Shown here: positions 35,501 to 45,579 of the stretch, one piece after another
How the letters are laid out: each line of letters starts with the position of its first letter
How positions within the stretch are numbered: position 1 is the first letter of the stretch
NCBI GenBank assembly: GCA_040954595.2
Contig: CM082594.2
Coordinates: 5,208,001 to 5,272,000, forward strand
Length of the DNA: 64,000 nt
Reading direction: 5' to 3'
Source of the DNA: Balanoglossus misakiensis
Taxonomy: Eukaryota > Hemichordata
Notes under the pieces: generated by a model
Database searches by the model: none
What the model saw: the letters and a program-made list of their open reading frames with translations, nothing else
What the model was told of the DNA's origin: nothing
Position numbers and translations under genes: made by a program

Positions 35501-36221
35501 AGTAAATGATAGGCTATTACTATACTGAATTCGGGATAAAATGTGACAAACTGCAATACACTGCTTACTTTACAAGAATAGGTTTATAAATTTGTTCCTG
35601 AATTTACCATGTTACAGTAGTTGTAAATATTAATTGACTTGGTGGTAATATACATAGGCAAAAACAACAAATCACACAGCAAGATGTCTGGAAACTAAAT
35701 TTATTACGCCACCAATGAAACTGACAGGTGCTCATAAGAGAGCTACTCAGTATTACCTCTTGATTTTGTCCTCTTGTTTTCTTCCATGTTTCTTCAACAC
35801 AATATTGTCTTCATACAACCTGAGGTATTTATCCTCCAATTCATCTCGACTCCACTTGGCAATGGCTCTCCTCTGCTGGCCTTGTTTGTGTTCAGCATCG
35901 ACTGAAAGAGACATAAACGTACATCACGTAAGCGAGAGAAACACTGTGAAATTAAACAATGATTATAATAACTCCAGTTGTAACAATATACTGGCTATCT
36001 TTAGCAGAAGAATATACTGTTACATGTTACATGTTACATGTTACATGTTACAGAAAGTCAAAAGTTATGACATTGTAAATGTTGGATAAAAAGGAAAGAA
36101 ACATACTTCCATCTTCTTCCAGGTTGACGTAACCACCGGCTCCATATTTACCAGGGTTATCTCTCACAGGTTCATCATATGCAGTTTCGTCTGCTACCGG
36201 TGCGTATGGTGGACCAGGCAT
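22289..36221 (-). CDS. rpgrip1l: RPGRIP1L (NPHP8), ciliary transition-zone scaffold
   Basis: 33 coding exons: 36221-36107, 35901-35757, 35492-35327, 35184-35101, 34908-34838, 34745-34656, 34488-34416, 34231-34161, 33746-33641, 33513-33367, 32986-32919, 32692-32553, 32190-32033, 29966-29900, 29604-29384, 29217-29149, 28918-28838, 28596-28481, 28119-27920, 27722-27628, 27400-27238, 27107-26953, 26746-26621, 26427-26329, 26006-25833, 25524-25474, 24815-24681, 24463-24388, 24198-24050, 23789-23597, 23191-23107, 22909-22776, 22407-22289. All phases agree, giving 1313 aa; human RPGRIP1L is 1315. Residues about 50-600 are coiled coil ([30 protein letters not shown]). A first C2 domain lies at about 600-760 ([15 protein letters not shown]) and a second at about 790-940 ([25 protein letters not shown]). 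A Pro/acidic linker spans about 945-1135, and the RPGR-interacting, C2-like C-terminus about 1138-1313. The family anchors the NPHP/MKS gate of the ciliary transition zone. The start at MPGPPYAP is inferred: the upstream exon has no in-frame ATG. Confidence 0.96.
25676..25776. repeat. CACAA/CACAC microsatellite (RPGRIP1L intron)
   Basis: Irregular runs of ACACC and CACAA units, most regular at about 25728-25776. Confidence 0.8.
26491..26546. repeat. ATC trinucleotide microsatellite (RPGRIP1L intron)
   Basis: About 18 uninterrupted ATC units beside the exon that encodes the second C2 domain. The poly-Asp or poly-Ser frames across it are artefacts. Confidence 0.95.
27786..27858. repeat. short foldback element (RPGRIP1L intron)
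   Basis: Arms at 27786-27804 and 27840-27858 are reverse complements in 18 of 19 positions (GGCCATCC...GCAGAAAG), with a 35-base loop. It lies between two RPGRIP1L exons. Confidence 0.65.
28299..28389. repeat. perfect 25-bp inverted-repeat foldback element (RPGRIP1L intron)
   Basis: Arms 28299-28323 and 28365-28389 are exact reverse complements (CCATTCTCCGTACAG... and its mirror), with a 41-base loop. It is most simply a recently inserted non-autonomous foldback or MITE. Confidence 0.8.
30150..31318. repeat. 238-bp minisatellite, five copies, carrying nuclear-receptor half-sites (RPGRIP1L intron)
   Basis: Five head-to-tail copies, anchored by AGGTCAAAGGTCA starting at 30182, 30420, 30659, 30898 and 31136 (spacing 238-239). 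The last copy is more diverged. Each copy has AGGTCA-A-AGGTCA (DR1) followed after CCTG (CCTA in copy 3) by a third AGGTCA, making a DR4. Each also has CAGGTGTCACAGGTGACC further on. The array fills part of the 1.8-2 kb intron between exons 32190-32033 and 29966-29900. Confidence 0.9.
31735..31806. repeat. CATACATC microsatellite (RPGRIP1L intron)
   Basis: Repeated CATACATC and CATC units. The preceding bases (ACGGACATACAGAC) look like the tail of a dispersed repeat. The Tyr/His-rich frames are artefacts. Confidence 0.85.
32267..32359. mobile_element. MITE-like element, family A, copy 3 (RPGRIP1L intron)
   Basis: About 93 bp with the best-preserved inverted ends (TTAACCCTTTCACCCCC and GGTGGTGAAAGGGTTAA) and the TTGGACCAAACCATGG core. 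Confidence 0.65.
36016..36051. repeat. TTACATG tandem repeat (RPGRIP1L intron)
   Basis: Five heptamer units ending in TTACAG. Confidence 0.8.
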
Positions 36222-36899
36222 GTTTTCATCAATTTCTTGACCAACTTCCTCTATATGATAGTTGATACAAAAGAAGACGAGAAACGTCACTCAACACAAT
36301 ATTTATGAAGAATCTCAAAATGAACATTTATCGAATATTACAGGTACAAAAATCCTCTCGATGGAAACAGTGTTCCATTATCTTATACATGAATGATGTT
36401 CTGAAAACTACAAACGTTGCATAATCTCTTTGTTTACAATATACATTGTGTTATTACACAATATTATTGTTATTGTTTATCTAAGCCTAGGGGTACAAAT
36501 AACAGCAAACTTAATAGTGTCAAAATAATAGACAGTTTCTCTTAAGATTTCCTGGGCTCTGCACAAATGCTTATCTCCAGCCTACAATTTGAAATCGACA
36601 TTGGTTACTCAGGTATGACATTCGTTGGATTTCAGTACTTGGATTGAGAACTGACCACTTGGCAATATTCCAACGGATGGATCTGTGTGCACACACACAT
36701 GAAACTACCGTTTGAATATTGCCATTTATTAGTGAAATTACAAGATAATACGGTATTTAAATGCAATGCATGGTTTCAACTTTGTCAACAAGATACAGTA
36801 GTCTGATATTTAAAATTCGTACACCTTGGCTTTTAATCGATTACCCTCACCTGAGATCGATTCGTGATAGTTCAAAATAAGCAGTGATAGAATACTTAC

Positions 36900-37110
36900 A
36901 AAATGACCACAGCTGCAGCACAGTTGGGTACGCCTAAACGACGTGTTTGTCAATGTTTGGGATCTACTTCGGCTCCATTAACTTCCACAGTTATTATGAA
37001 GTACAGACGAACCCCACTACAACAAATATTTCGGTTTGGTTACCTCAATGGGCATGCGCATTACTCTGGTCAACGCAGAAGGGAATATAAAATACGCATG
37101 CGCAAGCTTC
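36900..37110 (-). promoter_or_regulatory. probable non-coding first exon and promoter of RPGRIP1L
   Basis: A strong GTAAGT donor on the minus strand at 36899 follows an exon-like stretch with no ATG in frame with the next exon, suggesting a 5' UTR exon. Two NRF1-like palindromes, GGGCATGCGC (near 37050) and TACGCATGCGCA (near 37093), lie within or just upstream, as in many housekeeping promoters. No clear RFX X-box was found by eye, which is unexpected for a ciliary gene. Confidence 0.45.
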
Positions 37111-37911
37111 GCTAGCTACGAGCTCGAGAAGCTACGTCATTTTCTCGTGGAAAACTCGCTCCTGCGACTCTCTCAGATCACCTCTACAACTGTTTAACGT
37201 CCCATTGCCCTCAGCAAAGCTCTAATAACATTGGCACGGAAGTAAAGACATGCAAAGATTCACCGCACCTGTATAACACCGTTAGACCTTTTACCAACTG
37301 TACTGTGTATGGCGTGCTCAAATCCACCGTAGAGGGCGGTATTATGGGGATCCCCCCCCCCCCCCCCCCCCAGGGTATTAGGAGAGAACCATGGTTACCG
37401 GGGAGGGTTACTGCAAGAAAAAGATGCACAATTACTTGTAACTGTGAATATTATTATGCCATGATAAACCCAATGGCCATGTACATTGTTGTATGTCTTT
37501 TAAAACTTGGGGAGCTAGTACAAAAATACACCACCATCCAATATGCATCATTTAAACTTCTATATATTTATTGATAATACTCTGTCAAGTGAAGTGAAAT
37601 ATAAATGTGTGTACAGCCAGCGTGGTGTCAATAACAATTTGTTGGACTGCCTTGCCCGGTAACCTCATAAAATTCGTCATTAATGTAATACAAATGAAGC
37701 AACTATTAAAATATTTCACCTAAAGTGTCTGTGGGGAGGTGTACAGCAATAAATTATGGTCATAAAAGATTTTAGACAAAACGGCTTTGAATCTATCATA
37801 TAAGATAACCTAAGGAGACATGAAAAGTTCTCTCAAAATCATCTGACTGAGTATAATCACCACCACCATCACCACCCTTTCATTGCCAAGGAGTTACAGA
37901 TTTGTCGCTGG
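37111..37911. other. intergenic DNA and UBXN6 3' UTR
   Basis: A C-homopolymer lies at about 37351-37370. AATAAA on the minus strand (37572-37567) is a good UBXN6 poly(A) signal about 340 bases past its stop. No other gene is seen. Confidence 0.5.
37567..37572 (-). promoter_or_regulatory. candidate poly(A) signal of UBXN6
   Basis: AATAAA on the minus strand, 340 bases downstream of the stop at 37914-37912. Confidence 0.45.
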
Positions 37912-40675
37912 CTAAAGTGATCGAACCAAATCTAGTAGTTCTGATTTCAGATATTTCTCTTGAGCACTGCCTTGCACGGCAGCAATGTCTGACATCACTG
38001 ATTGGTCCCATGAAAAGTTCACGACAGCCGCAGGCACCTACAGAGAGAAAATAGAACAATCAAAATTCTAGGATCCACCAAAGAAGCAGTTTCATGGGAG
38101 TATACAAGGCAAATAATGTCATTTGTAACAGAAATGACTGTGTAGTATATGAGTACCACTGCTGATAGCCTCATTTATGATGCAAATATTTTTCACAACA
38201 TTTTATGATAGTGATTTTGAACATGTTCCAGGGTTGCGTTTCATGTCATTCCTTCACAAGAACTTGCACTCCAGGAATCAATTATAATTCCAGATCTTTC
38301 CGGGATTTTTTTCCAGAAGATTTAATAATGAACCCTTTCCATGATGAAACAACCATGGTAAACAAAGAGCTGACCACACTCACCAGCTGCAGTGACACCA
38401 ACATGGCATCCTCTTCCGTCAGCTTTTGTCCCGTTGATGTACTGAGAACGAAAGGCATCCAGTCATTCTCCAAGTTCTCTCTCACAAATTCAAGCAGCGT
38501 TGAAAGCTTCTCTCTGACCCTGAACACACCTGTAATGTTAAAAGGAAATGAATATTTGGCATTCGTCACAGAAATCATAGTTGTGGGATTGATGACAAGG
38601 GTTTTATCATTCACAAAATAAAGGCAGGAGCCCTGCACATGACTTATTGGACATGTCGTATGCAGTGTGCCCTCTAAGCCCATATGACGTGCCACTGACT
38701 CCACAAACTCACTGGTGACTCAAGAAAATTCTCCACAATACACGCAAAGGTATGGGGCTGACTCAGAGAAATTCATAAGCTTTCAAAGCTTATAAAAATT
38801 ATGTTTGCTAGAAGGCACACTGGTCATACATGAGTCCAATAGTTCTGTAGGACCTGGACTGAAAAAATTAAGCATTCAAGACAAACCTTGCAAAATGATG
38901 CCGTCAGGAAACTTGATCCTGATAAGTGTGTAATTGTATTTTCTAATTTCTTTCTGTTCCTCTCGTTCCCTCATTGCTTTTGTGCGAAGCATGGCTTGTC
39001 GCTCCACTGTTTCTGACCTGAAAAACAAAAATCCATGTTTCAATTAATTTTTTTTAAAACTGTTTTGAAATGCATGTAATTGTATTCAACTAGTCAAACC
39101 TCTGTTAGTGGCCACCTCTATATAGTGGCCACTTTGTTACAGTCCCTGTGCAATTCACATGTGCATTAATTAACCTCTATATAAAGGCCACCTGTCTATA
39201 AAGGCCAGTTTAGGAAAGTCCCTTGACTGGCCACTATAGACAGGTCCGACTGTAATTTCATATTTTGAGATGTCTGTTTCCTGACCAATATTTACCGTAA
39301 CTGCTGCTCTTTCTTGATTTCGTCAGGAGTTAAGTTGTAGAACTCGTCTGGAAGCTGGAAATTGCTGACGCTGCCAGATGTTTTGAAAACTTGGAGGCTT
39401 CTGTCTAGTTTGGGCCGCACGGGCTCTGTTGACACTAATGTTTCTCTGACTGCAGTGAGTCTGTCTGTATCTTTGGCGAAGTCATCGGGCAAAACAAAGA
39501 ATTCTGCTTCAGCATCTGTAAGCAAACAGGAAAATTCATGGATTAAATGGTTGTTGCATTTGGAATGACCCAACATTGAGGAGGAATTCTCTGCTCTTTT
39601 CTACAAAGAAAAAACAACAAACAGATGAAGGCAGCACTTGAAAGCTAGTTTTGCCAGGAATTACTGATTTTATAGACATCCATACAAATCAGCTGTTACA
39701 ATGTCAATGTCATCTAGACTATGGCTGCATCCTGTACCTGAAGCAGACTTGGAATATGAGAAGTTGTAATCCATCTGCACTTCACAACATATTTTATGAA
39801 ACCATATCAAACTCGATATTTATGAAAGTCAATCAGTCCCAAGCCAAACGAACCAAATTCTTAGCATCACATCTACCTTGATGTTGAAGAAGCTGTCGTG
39901 AAAATCCAACCGCTTGCAAGAACTCTTCATATCCTTGCAGACTGGCTACCCTCTCTTGGAATGCTTTATTCTGTACACGCACTTTCCTGAATTTTTCATC
40001 AGTCGGGTTGCTAATGATATTGTCTAGATATCTGTAAGCAATGGAAATTATGATAATCAGTGACTGACTTTGTGTATCACATTTTCTGTACTTTGTACCA
40101 CAGTTCCTTCAAACATATTTTCACCACGAAAGCAATACGAGAATTTCACTTACTTGCAAATTGTTTCTACGCCAACTTTGACTTTGTCTCTGTCTTTGTT
40201 TAATGTGTGAATCATTGCACTGGAAGCCAAGATAGGATCATCTCCTAATTTCTGAGCAAAACAAAGAAATGCATTCAATGATTACGTATTTATGTAACAA
40301 CACTAAAAAGCTAAGACTCTGCTGGATGATCAAGTCATTTGGCTGTTCATACAAAGAACACGTCAATCTTCTGCTCCTCTGCAAGAACGTAACTGCCAAC
40401 AAAATGAGTCTTTGGTCCTCCTCCATGACACAGCAAGTGTGTCATACACCCATTCTCATTCTGAAAATATTTCTAAAAGCACAGAGATGTAATTATTTTC
40501 AGGCATACTTACCATTAGCAGACACTCCTGTATATGAGACTCTATCTCAGTTCTAGGGACACACTTTGGGCTCAACGAACAATAAAACATCACTTTTTCC
40601 AAGGACAGCATTGGTGCACTGTGTAATTTTGTCTCCTTGGGACCAGTCTGAAGAAAACAAATACAAAAGATTTAA

Positions 40676-40716
<41 letters not shown>

Positions 40717-40740
40717 CCACCACCACCACCACCAGCATCG

Positions 40741-40797
<57 letters not shown>

Positions 40798-41858
40798 CTG
40801 AATCCATGATGAGTTTGAGAAGCAACATTAATATTTCATCTTTCAACTGTTGGTACTGGACTTGTAAAGAGTTAGTAGACACAGGTTTACCCTCAAACAC
40901 AGCGTGCTTAGGTAAATACCAAAGCCCATCATGAAACTTACTGGTTCTCTTGACGATGTGGCTGCTGCTGCTTCCAATGCTAACTTTTCTTGTTCCATTT
41001 CCCGTCGGACTGAAAGACAACATATTTCTTCTATTAAGACTTAAAGCAAGTTAACTGTACTATGATTACGGCCATTATATGTAAAAATCTTGTGACTGTA
41101 TATCTTAAATATACTTGTTTTATTGTGAGAAATCTTAACGTCAAACTAAAGGGGGCACTTAAACTCTGTGTTTTTTATATGACAATCTCTCTGTGCTAAA
41201 TTAAATTCTTTTCCACACAGTACAGTCACAAGGAGCAATTATTTTATTATCTGCATGCATTTTGATATTAGCCAACCAGAGTAGATGAAACAACTCATTT
41301 ATGGACTGACCTAGCTGACCAAGATAGTTCAGCATGGGATGATGCTATAATATTGCTTAATCATACCTTGAGCCTGGATTGACTTCTTTGATGTTCCAAG
41401 TTCACTGTCTTGTTTTTGCTGCTGTATCCTAGCCAATGCGGCAGCTCCTGCTGTCTGTGAGTCCTGGGTGGGCGCGCTTCTGGATGCGGTTGAGGATGGC
41501 TTTGATGTACTTGCATTTTTAGAACTAAAGAATGATGCAGATGTTATTAGTTTCATAATAACAGGACTGTGATACGGTAGGGCATTTTAGCCAGGAATTT
41601 TGCGACGCTTGCATGTATATGTATGGTTCGATGAATAACAGTGGAGGTGACATCACTGCAGGTGTTCCCTCAGCTGATCCAGCTCAGCTGTCAGCTGACA
41701 ATGATTGTACATCACTAATGTGTGTTGTAAACAAAAATAGCAGGATTTGTATGTCACCGTTGTACTTACCCGGAAGAGGTGTCTTCTGTCAAACTGTGGC
41801 CGCTGCCTGCTTTCTTGAACTTGTAATCTAGTTTCTTCTTCTCGAAAAATTTCTTCAT
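37912..41858 (-). CDS. ubxn6: UBXN6 (UBXD1), p97/VCP cofactor with PUB and UBX domains
   Basis: Ten exons: 41858-41770, 41524-41367, 41009-40942, 40647-40513, 40251-40154, 40031-39877, 39515-39296, 39017-38887, 38529-38384, 38037-37912. They join to 441 aa, the same length as human UBXN6. The start MKKFFEKKKLDYKFKKAG is typical. Residues about 56-68 (GAAALARIQQQKQ) are the VCP-interacting motif. Residues about 126-148 have a Cys/His pattern (FYCSLSPKC...SHIQEC). The PUB domain is at about 151-235 (DKVKVGVETICKYLDNI). The UBX domain is at about 325-412 (YNYTLIRIKFPDG ... DWMPFVLS) and lacks the FPR loop of canonical UBX domains, as known for this family. UBXD1 proteins bridge p97 to cargo in lysosomal damage, caveolin sorting and mitophagy pathways. 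No break is seen. Confidence 0.95.
38663..38822. mobile_element. MITE-like element, family B, copy 2 (UBXN6 intron)
   Basis: About 160 bp with ends CAGTGTGCCCTCTAA and GAAGGCACACTG. The interior is the reverse complement of the copy at 4712-4867 (TGACTCAAGAAAATT; ACTCCACAAACTCACTGG). The right end is more decayed. Confidence 0.6.
39093..39256. repeat. dispersed repeat F, copy 1 (UBXN6 intron)
   Basis: About 164 bp of repeated GTGGCCAC and AAAGGCCA motifs, running from GTCAAACCTCTGTTAGTGG to CAGGTCCGACTGTAAT. A reverse-complement copy lies at 47164-47316. It is non-coding. Confidence 0.65.
40675..40797. repeat. ATC/ACC trinucleotide microsatellite (UBXN6 intron)
   Basis: About 40 units, with a short ACC run and one GTC interruption in the middle. 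The poly-Met and poly-Ile frames are artefacts. Confidence 0.95.
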
Positions 41859-42120
41859 TTCGAAAAATGACCATTAGATTGTTAATTTTTCCCGAAAATT
41901 AATTACTAATGATCTGTGGGATGGACGTCGCTCCCTTCGGATTTGAGACTACTTAACTCAGTCGTATTTTGTCCTCAACACGTCTACCTAGCTGTGATTG
42001 GCTGATGCAGAAAAAAGGGGTCAGGGGTCAAAATAAAGACCCTCTAACTTAACAGGCATGATATCTTTCTCAGTCGACGACTGAACTTTTACACTTGTGG
42101 CCAGTAAATATGTGTACACA
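41859..42120 (-). promoter_or_regulatory. UBXN6 upstream region with a DR1-like motif
   Basis: GGGTCAGGGGTCA (42018-42030) is a direct repeat of GGGTCA with spacer 1, about 160 bases upstream of the UBXN6 ATG. It differs from AGGTCANAGGTCA at two positions, so it may be chance. Confidence 0.25.
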
Positions 42121-43103
42121 GTCACTACACCTCATATAGCAAGCACAGCTCACAATTAGGACAATATTCCATGACAAAAACATTCCATAAACATTACCAA
42201 ACTTGGTATCACTTCCTCATTTTGGGCCATACTGCTGGCTCACCACTGCAGTCATACCAAATAGAAACCAGCAGTCATCACATCATACTTGTTCTTTCCT
42301 GGTAAAAACACACTACAGACATGAAATTGTGTAGGGTATATTTAATGCTGACTAAATAACTGATGCTGTTACATTTACACGATCGCATCAATATTACATT
42401 TCTAAAAACATACACAAATCAGATATTGATATTGAATGGACAAAGTCACCATCTTTTCATGATATTTTTTAATCATGTTTTTCATATGAGAACTTGTTTG
42501 TACTATCGGTCATAGGAACTCTTACATATAACTTCTTTCGCGGCACCATTTTTGGTTTGTACCCACACTACAGATAGTGTACACAAGGGTTACAAGACAC
42601 TACTTAAAGATTTTGAGAACTTAAAGTTTTAACCTCACATGTCAACAATTCCCACTGTCAAATCTGCAGCACAGTGGCAAAGGAGGAAACAGCTATTGCA
42701 CAAATGAGCTGGAAGCAACCACAAAGGATTTTTGTTTTGTGGTAACTTGCAGCATTTAAGAAAAATCCCCCATTTGGTAATTAATGCATTCTTTGCATAT
42801 ACAAGTCTAGGTCATTAGACTTGGTGTACACACTGACACATGATCTAGTCTCACTTTACAGTACAATGACACTGTGATAACTCATTTCATTTCCACGAAG
42901 TCTAAAAAACTTGCTAGTTGAAACCCACTGACTGACACAGGAGATGCCAATGTCTCTCATGATAATCCTGGAACGGGTCGCCCTAGAGATTTTACCATGG
43001 ACAGCAGAGAGTGGAATCCATAGTCTACTGTTTGGTCCACTCAGTATTTACAAATTGCCCGTAGTGGGCTATGGGAGAACAACGTCAGTCTAAGTACAAA
43101 TAA
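42121..43103. other. intergenic DNA between AP3 sigma and UBXN6
   Basis: No gene, RNA or repeat is recognised. The AP3 sigma 3' end reaches to about 43080. Confidence 0.5.
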
Positions 43104-43109
43104 TTTATT
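43104..43109 (-). promoter_or_regulatory. candidate poly(A) signal of the AP3 sigma gene
   Basis: AATAAA on the minus strand only 32 bases past the stop at 43143-43141. Confidence 0.5.
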
Positions 43110-43140
43110 CAGGTGATAAACTGCGTAAGTTAAACTTCTT

Positions 43141-44807
43141 CTATCGGAAAGATGGCAGGTTTGGCAGCTGGATGTTGGATGGTAAATTTGGAAGGTTGAT
43201 ATTCTTGACTGCTGACATCGCCCTCTGTGGTGCGGCCGAAAGACCAGCCTGTGAAGAGATAAACAGAAGAAGATCAAGGCCCATGCTGACTGTTGAACAA
43301 ATTAGAAAATAAACGTATACTGAAGTACTAATCACATGTAGTTATGTGTACAAGCCTCTCTATAAATGCAATGTGACAACCTGTGAATAATAGGTATTTT
43401 AATCTTTTTGTGGTTTCGTATAGATTTGACTGAACACAACCATATTATATGAGATCCTTACCTCTTGTTTCTCAAGTTTATTCTGTTCTTCCGTACGCGT
43501 CAATATCTCTGTCATGTTAGTTTCTAACACCATTCCACCCATGACTAGCTCTGCTAGGATAAACTGTACCTGTGAGATGAGAAGACAGGTCGTTAGTGTG
43601 TCTTGCCCGCCAGCTACAAAAACATATGTCTGTATCACTGTATAGGTTATGGTGGTACTAGTAGGTGTGTAATAACGAAAAATTACGTACTTTATCAACA
43701 TGGAAGATCAGGTCCAACTCGCAAACATTTTCAAAACATTTGTCTAGTGTTTCCACAAAGACCTGCAGAGAAAAAAACAATAGAACACATTATTTCATAC
43801 TTGCCATTCAAGCATTTGTGTATTTGCCCTTTACGTGCCGAGTATGGCTTTGGAAAAACTGATAAAGTCCTGGAAGATACAATACCGTTTATTTTGGCTA
43901 CTACATGGTAGATGGATGGCATTTGAGGGGAACAGTCACCACACAACAGAACACTAACCTGTATGAGATCCAGGATACCAAGTTCACTTTCTGAAGAATC
44001 AACACAGAACACAAAATACAGAGTAGCGTAGTGACGGTAGATAATCTTGTAATCAGAACCTCCAATCAGACTGAAAGAGAACAACAAATTTTAGTTTAGA
44101 ACTGTTCATCTAGCCAAGGTTTTTTGGCATGTGCTTGGTTGCAAAACTAAATTTTCATGGTTGACGAAACCTGGTCAGTATATTTGCACTGTCCCGTCAA
44201 TGTTTACTCCCAATAGCATCCCCATTAAAAATATTGTTCAAATTTGATGCATATATATCATCTGTGGTGTAGCAAAGCTTACCTTCCTCCTTCAAGGAAA
44301 TTGCAAACATTGTCATCTCTCTTGGAAACTAGATGGAAAGTCTCTCTGATGATCTGTTGTTGCATGTCTTCACTCTGCAAAGACAAATTAAATTCATTAA
44401 ATGTCAACTTCAGTTTGGCCTGTTCTTGTACAAAAACGTCCAAACATAACTGATTATGCTACAGTTTGATATGTACACAGTACATGTACATTCCAAATGT
44501 CTACAATGTCCATTTCCAATCTCTCTTTCCCCCTCCCTCCCTCTCTCGCTAGCTCCCCCCTACACGGTAATTGTAATATCATTTCACTGATACAGGTACG
44601 TCTACATCCTGGTATACTTTAGCCTACATGTAATCCCAAACGCCTGCTATTTAAAAGGGTAAAATCAATATGATGACAGATCACAATCTGTTCATTATTA
44701 TGGAAGTGTACTTCTCGTATCAAATGAATTGTACTTACATAGTGCGTGAAAAATTTCGACAGCCTTGGCTTCCCATGGTTGTTGAAAACTAAAATCGCTT
44801 TTATCAT
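43141..44807 (-). CDS. ap3s: AP-3 complex subunit sigma
   Basis: Six exons: 44807-44739, 44374-44283, 44070-43959, 43762-43691, 43569-43462, 43248-43141. They give 186 aa (human AP3S1 is 193), with strong identity throughout. Examples are MIKAILVFNNHGKPRLSKF, ETFHLVSKRDDNVCNFLEGG, YRHYATLYFVFCVDSSESEL and VFVETLDKCFENVCELDLIF. It is a single clathrin-adaptor small-chain (longin-like) domain with a short C-terminal tail. Sigma-3 is part of the AP-3 heterotetramer, which sorts cargo from endosomes or trans-Golgi to lysosomes and related organelles, and helps recognise dileucine signals. The tail ends NLPNLPSNIQLPNLPSFR, with an internal NLPS/LPNLPS duplication not seen in that form in vertebrates. 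One sigma-3 gene cannot be assigned to AP3S1 or AP3S2. It is head-to-head with a small gene at 44901. Confidence 0.96.
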
Positions 44808-44900
44808 TTTGTAGGTTTCCCGAAGTCGAATTCCGATCAATGCTGTCTGATAAAACAGATATCGTGACGGATCCCGGAAATGGAAGTACACCCTGGCAAA
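44808..44900. promoter_or_regulatory. bidirectional promoter, AP3 sigma and small plus-strand gene
   Basis: The start codons are 93 bases apart. CCGGAA (44874-44879) and CCGGAAGTG (44919-44927) are ETS-type sites. AAAATGGCGG (44898-44907) is a YY1-type element overlapping the plus-strand ATG. This arrangement is common at CpG-type bidirectional housekeeping promoters in animals. Confidence 0.5.
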
Positions 44901-45425
44901 ATGGCGGACCGAGTAATGCCGGAAGTGGTGAGCCTACGCGTATATGTTAAAACGACCCTGATTGGTCAGGAAAGTGGCTATGTTAGATTAGACTTTGAAG
45001 GATTAGACCATAACCAATTAGTTGAATTACTACGGATCTGGCTCCAATATCGGGGCCGGGGATCGTTTGTGGGGTCCACAGTTCTCGGGGGACCCAGGAA
45101 CTTAGTTAAAGTTTGATGACAACTATGTCAAACACATTCTAAGCAGTCTTAAAATTTCCCTGTAGCATTACATGTGCTGCACCAGACCGCACGCCCGCGG
45201 GCGCACGAACTCTCCAAAAATCTGCACGGTGCGGATATTCCCAACACAGGGGGCGTGATTTCCAGAGCGGACTTGGCCAATCGACTGAGTAACATGCAAC
45301 TGCCTACATATCCCTCACCAAATAATCGAATTGTTTTCCCTAGGGGTGTTTTCATTGATATTTTCGGCGGCATCAAAGTATTTAGGGATCGTCGGGTTTT
45401 CCAGGCATCAAAACTAATCCACTGA
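44901..45425 (+). CDS. small uncharacterised protein, probably two exons
   Basis: I do not recognise this protein. Two open stretches in one frame flank a 60-100 base gap with stops: 44901 to about 45110 (MADRVMPEVVSLRVYVKTT ... LVELLRIWLQYRG) and about 45166 to TGA at 45423-45425 (ELSKNLHGADIPNTGG ... RGVFIDIFGGIKVFRDRR). A small phase-0 intron is likely, for example a donor at 45069, 45081, 45105 or 45111 with the acceptor CCAG at 45182-45185. The exact junction is not settled. The product would be about 140-155 aa with no signal peptide or membrane segment. The C-terminal strand pattern (VFIDIFGGIKVFRDRRVFQASKL) faintly recalls the last strands of RPA32/STN1-type OB folds; this is a guess. 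AATAAA near 45573 fits a short 3' UTR. The ATG lies in a YY1-type element shared with the AP3 sigma promoter. Confidence 0.5.
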
Positions 45426-45579
45426 TTTAATGATAGTGTCATGGAAGAGGAAAATAATCTGATGCTGGACTCTGACACATCATGATGGGTGTGTTAATAC
45501 CTGTCCTCCAGCTAGTGATCAAAATATAGGCTTCATCTCGAAGGATAATTGCGGCGACGCTTACGGATTTAAAATAAAC

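Noticed and set aside
36903-37115. Plus-strand 70-codon frame starting MTTAAAQLG
   Set aside because: It overlaps the probable first exon and promoter of RPGRIP1L on the other strand and has no splice or family support.
40553-41023. 156-codon frame with long Met runs
   Set aside because: It is the ATC microsatellite in an intron; the real UBXN6 exons here are in other frames.
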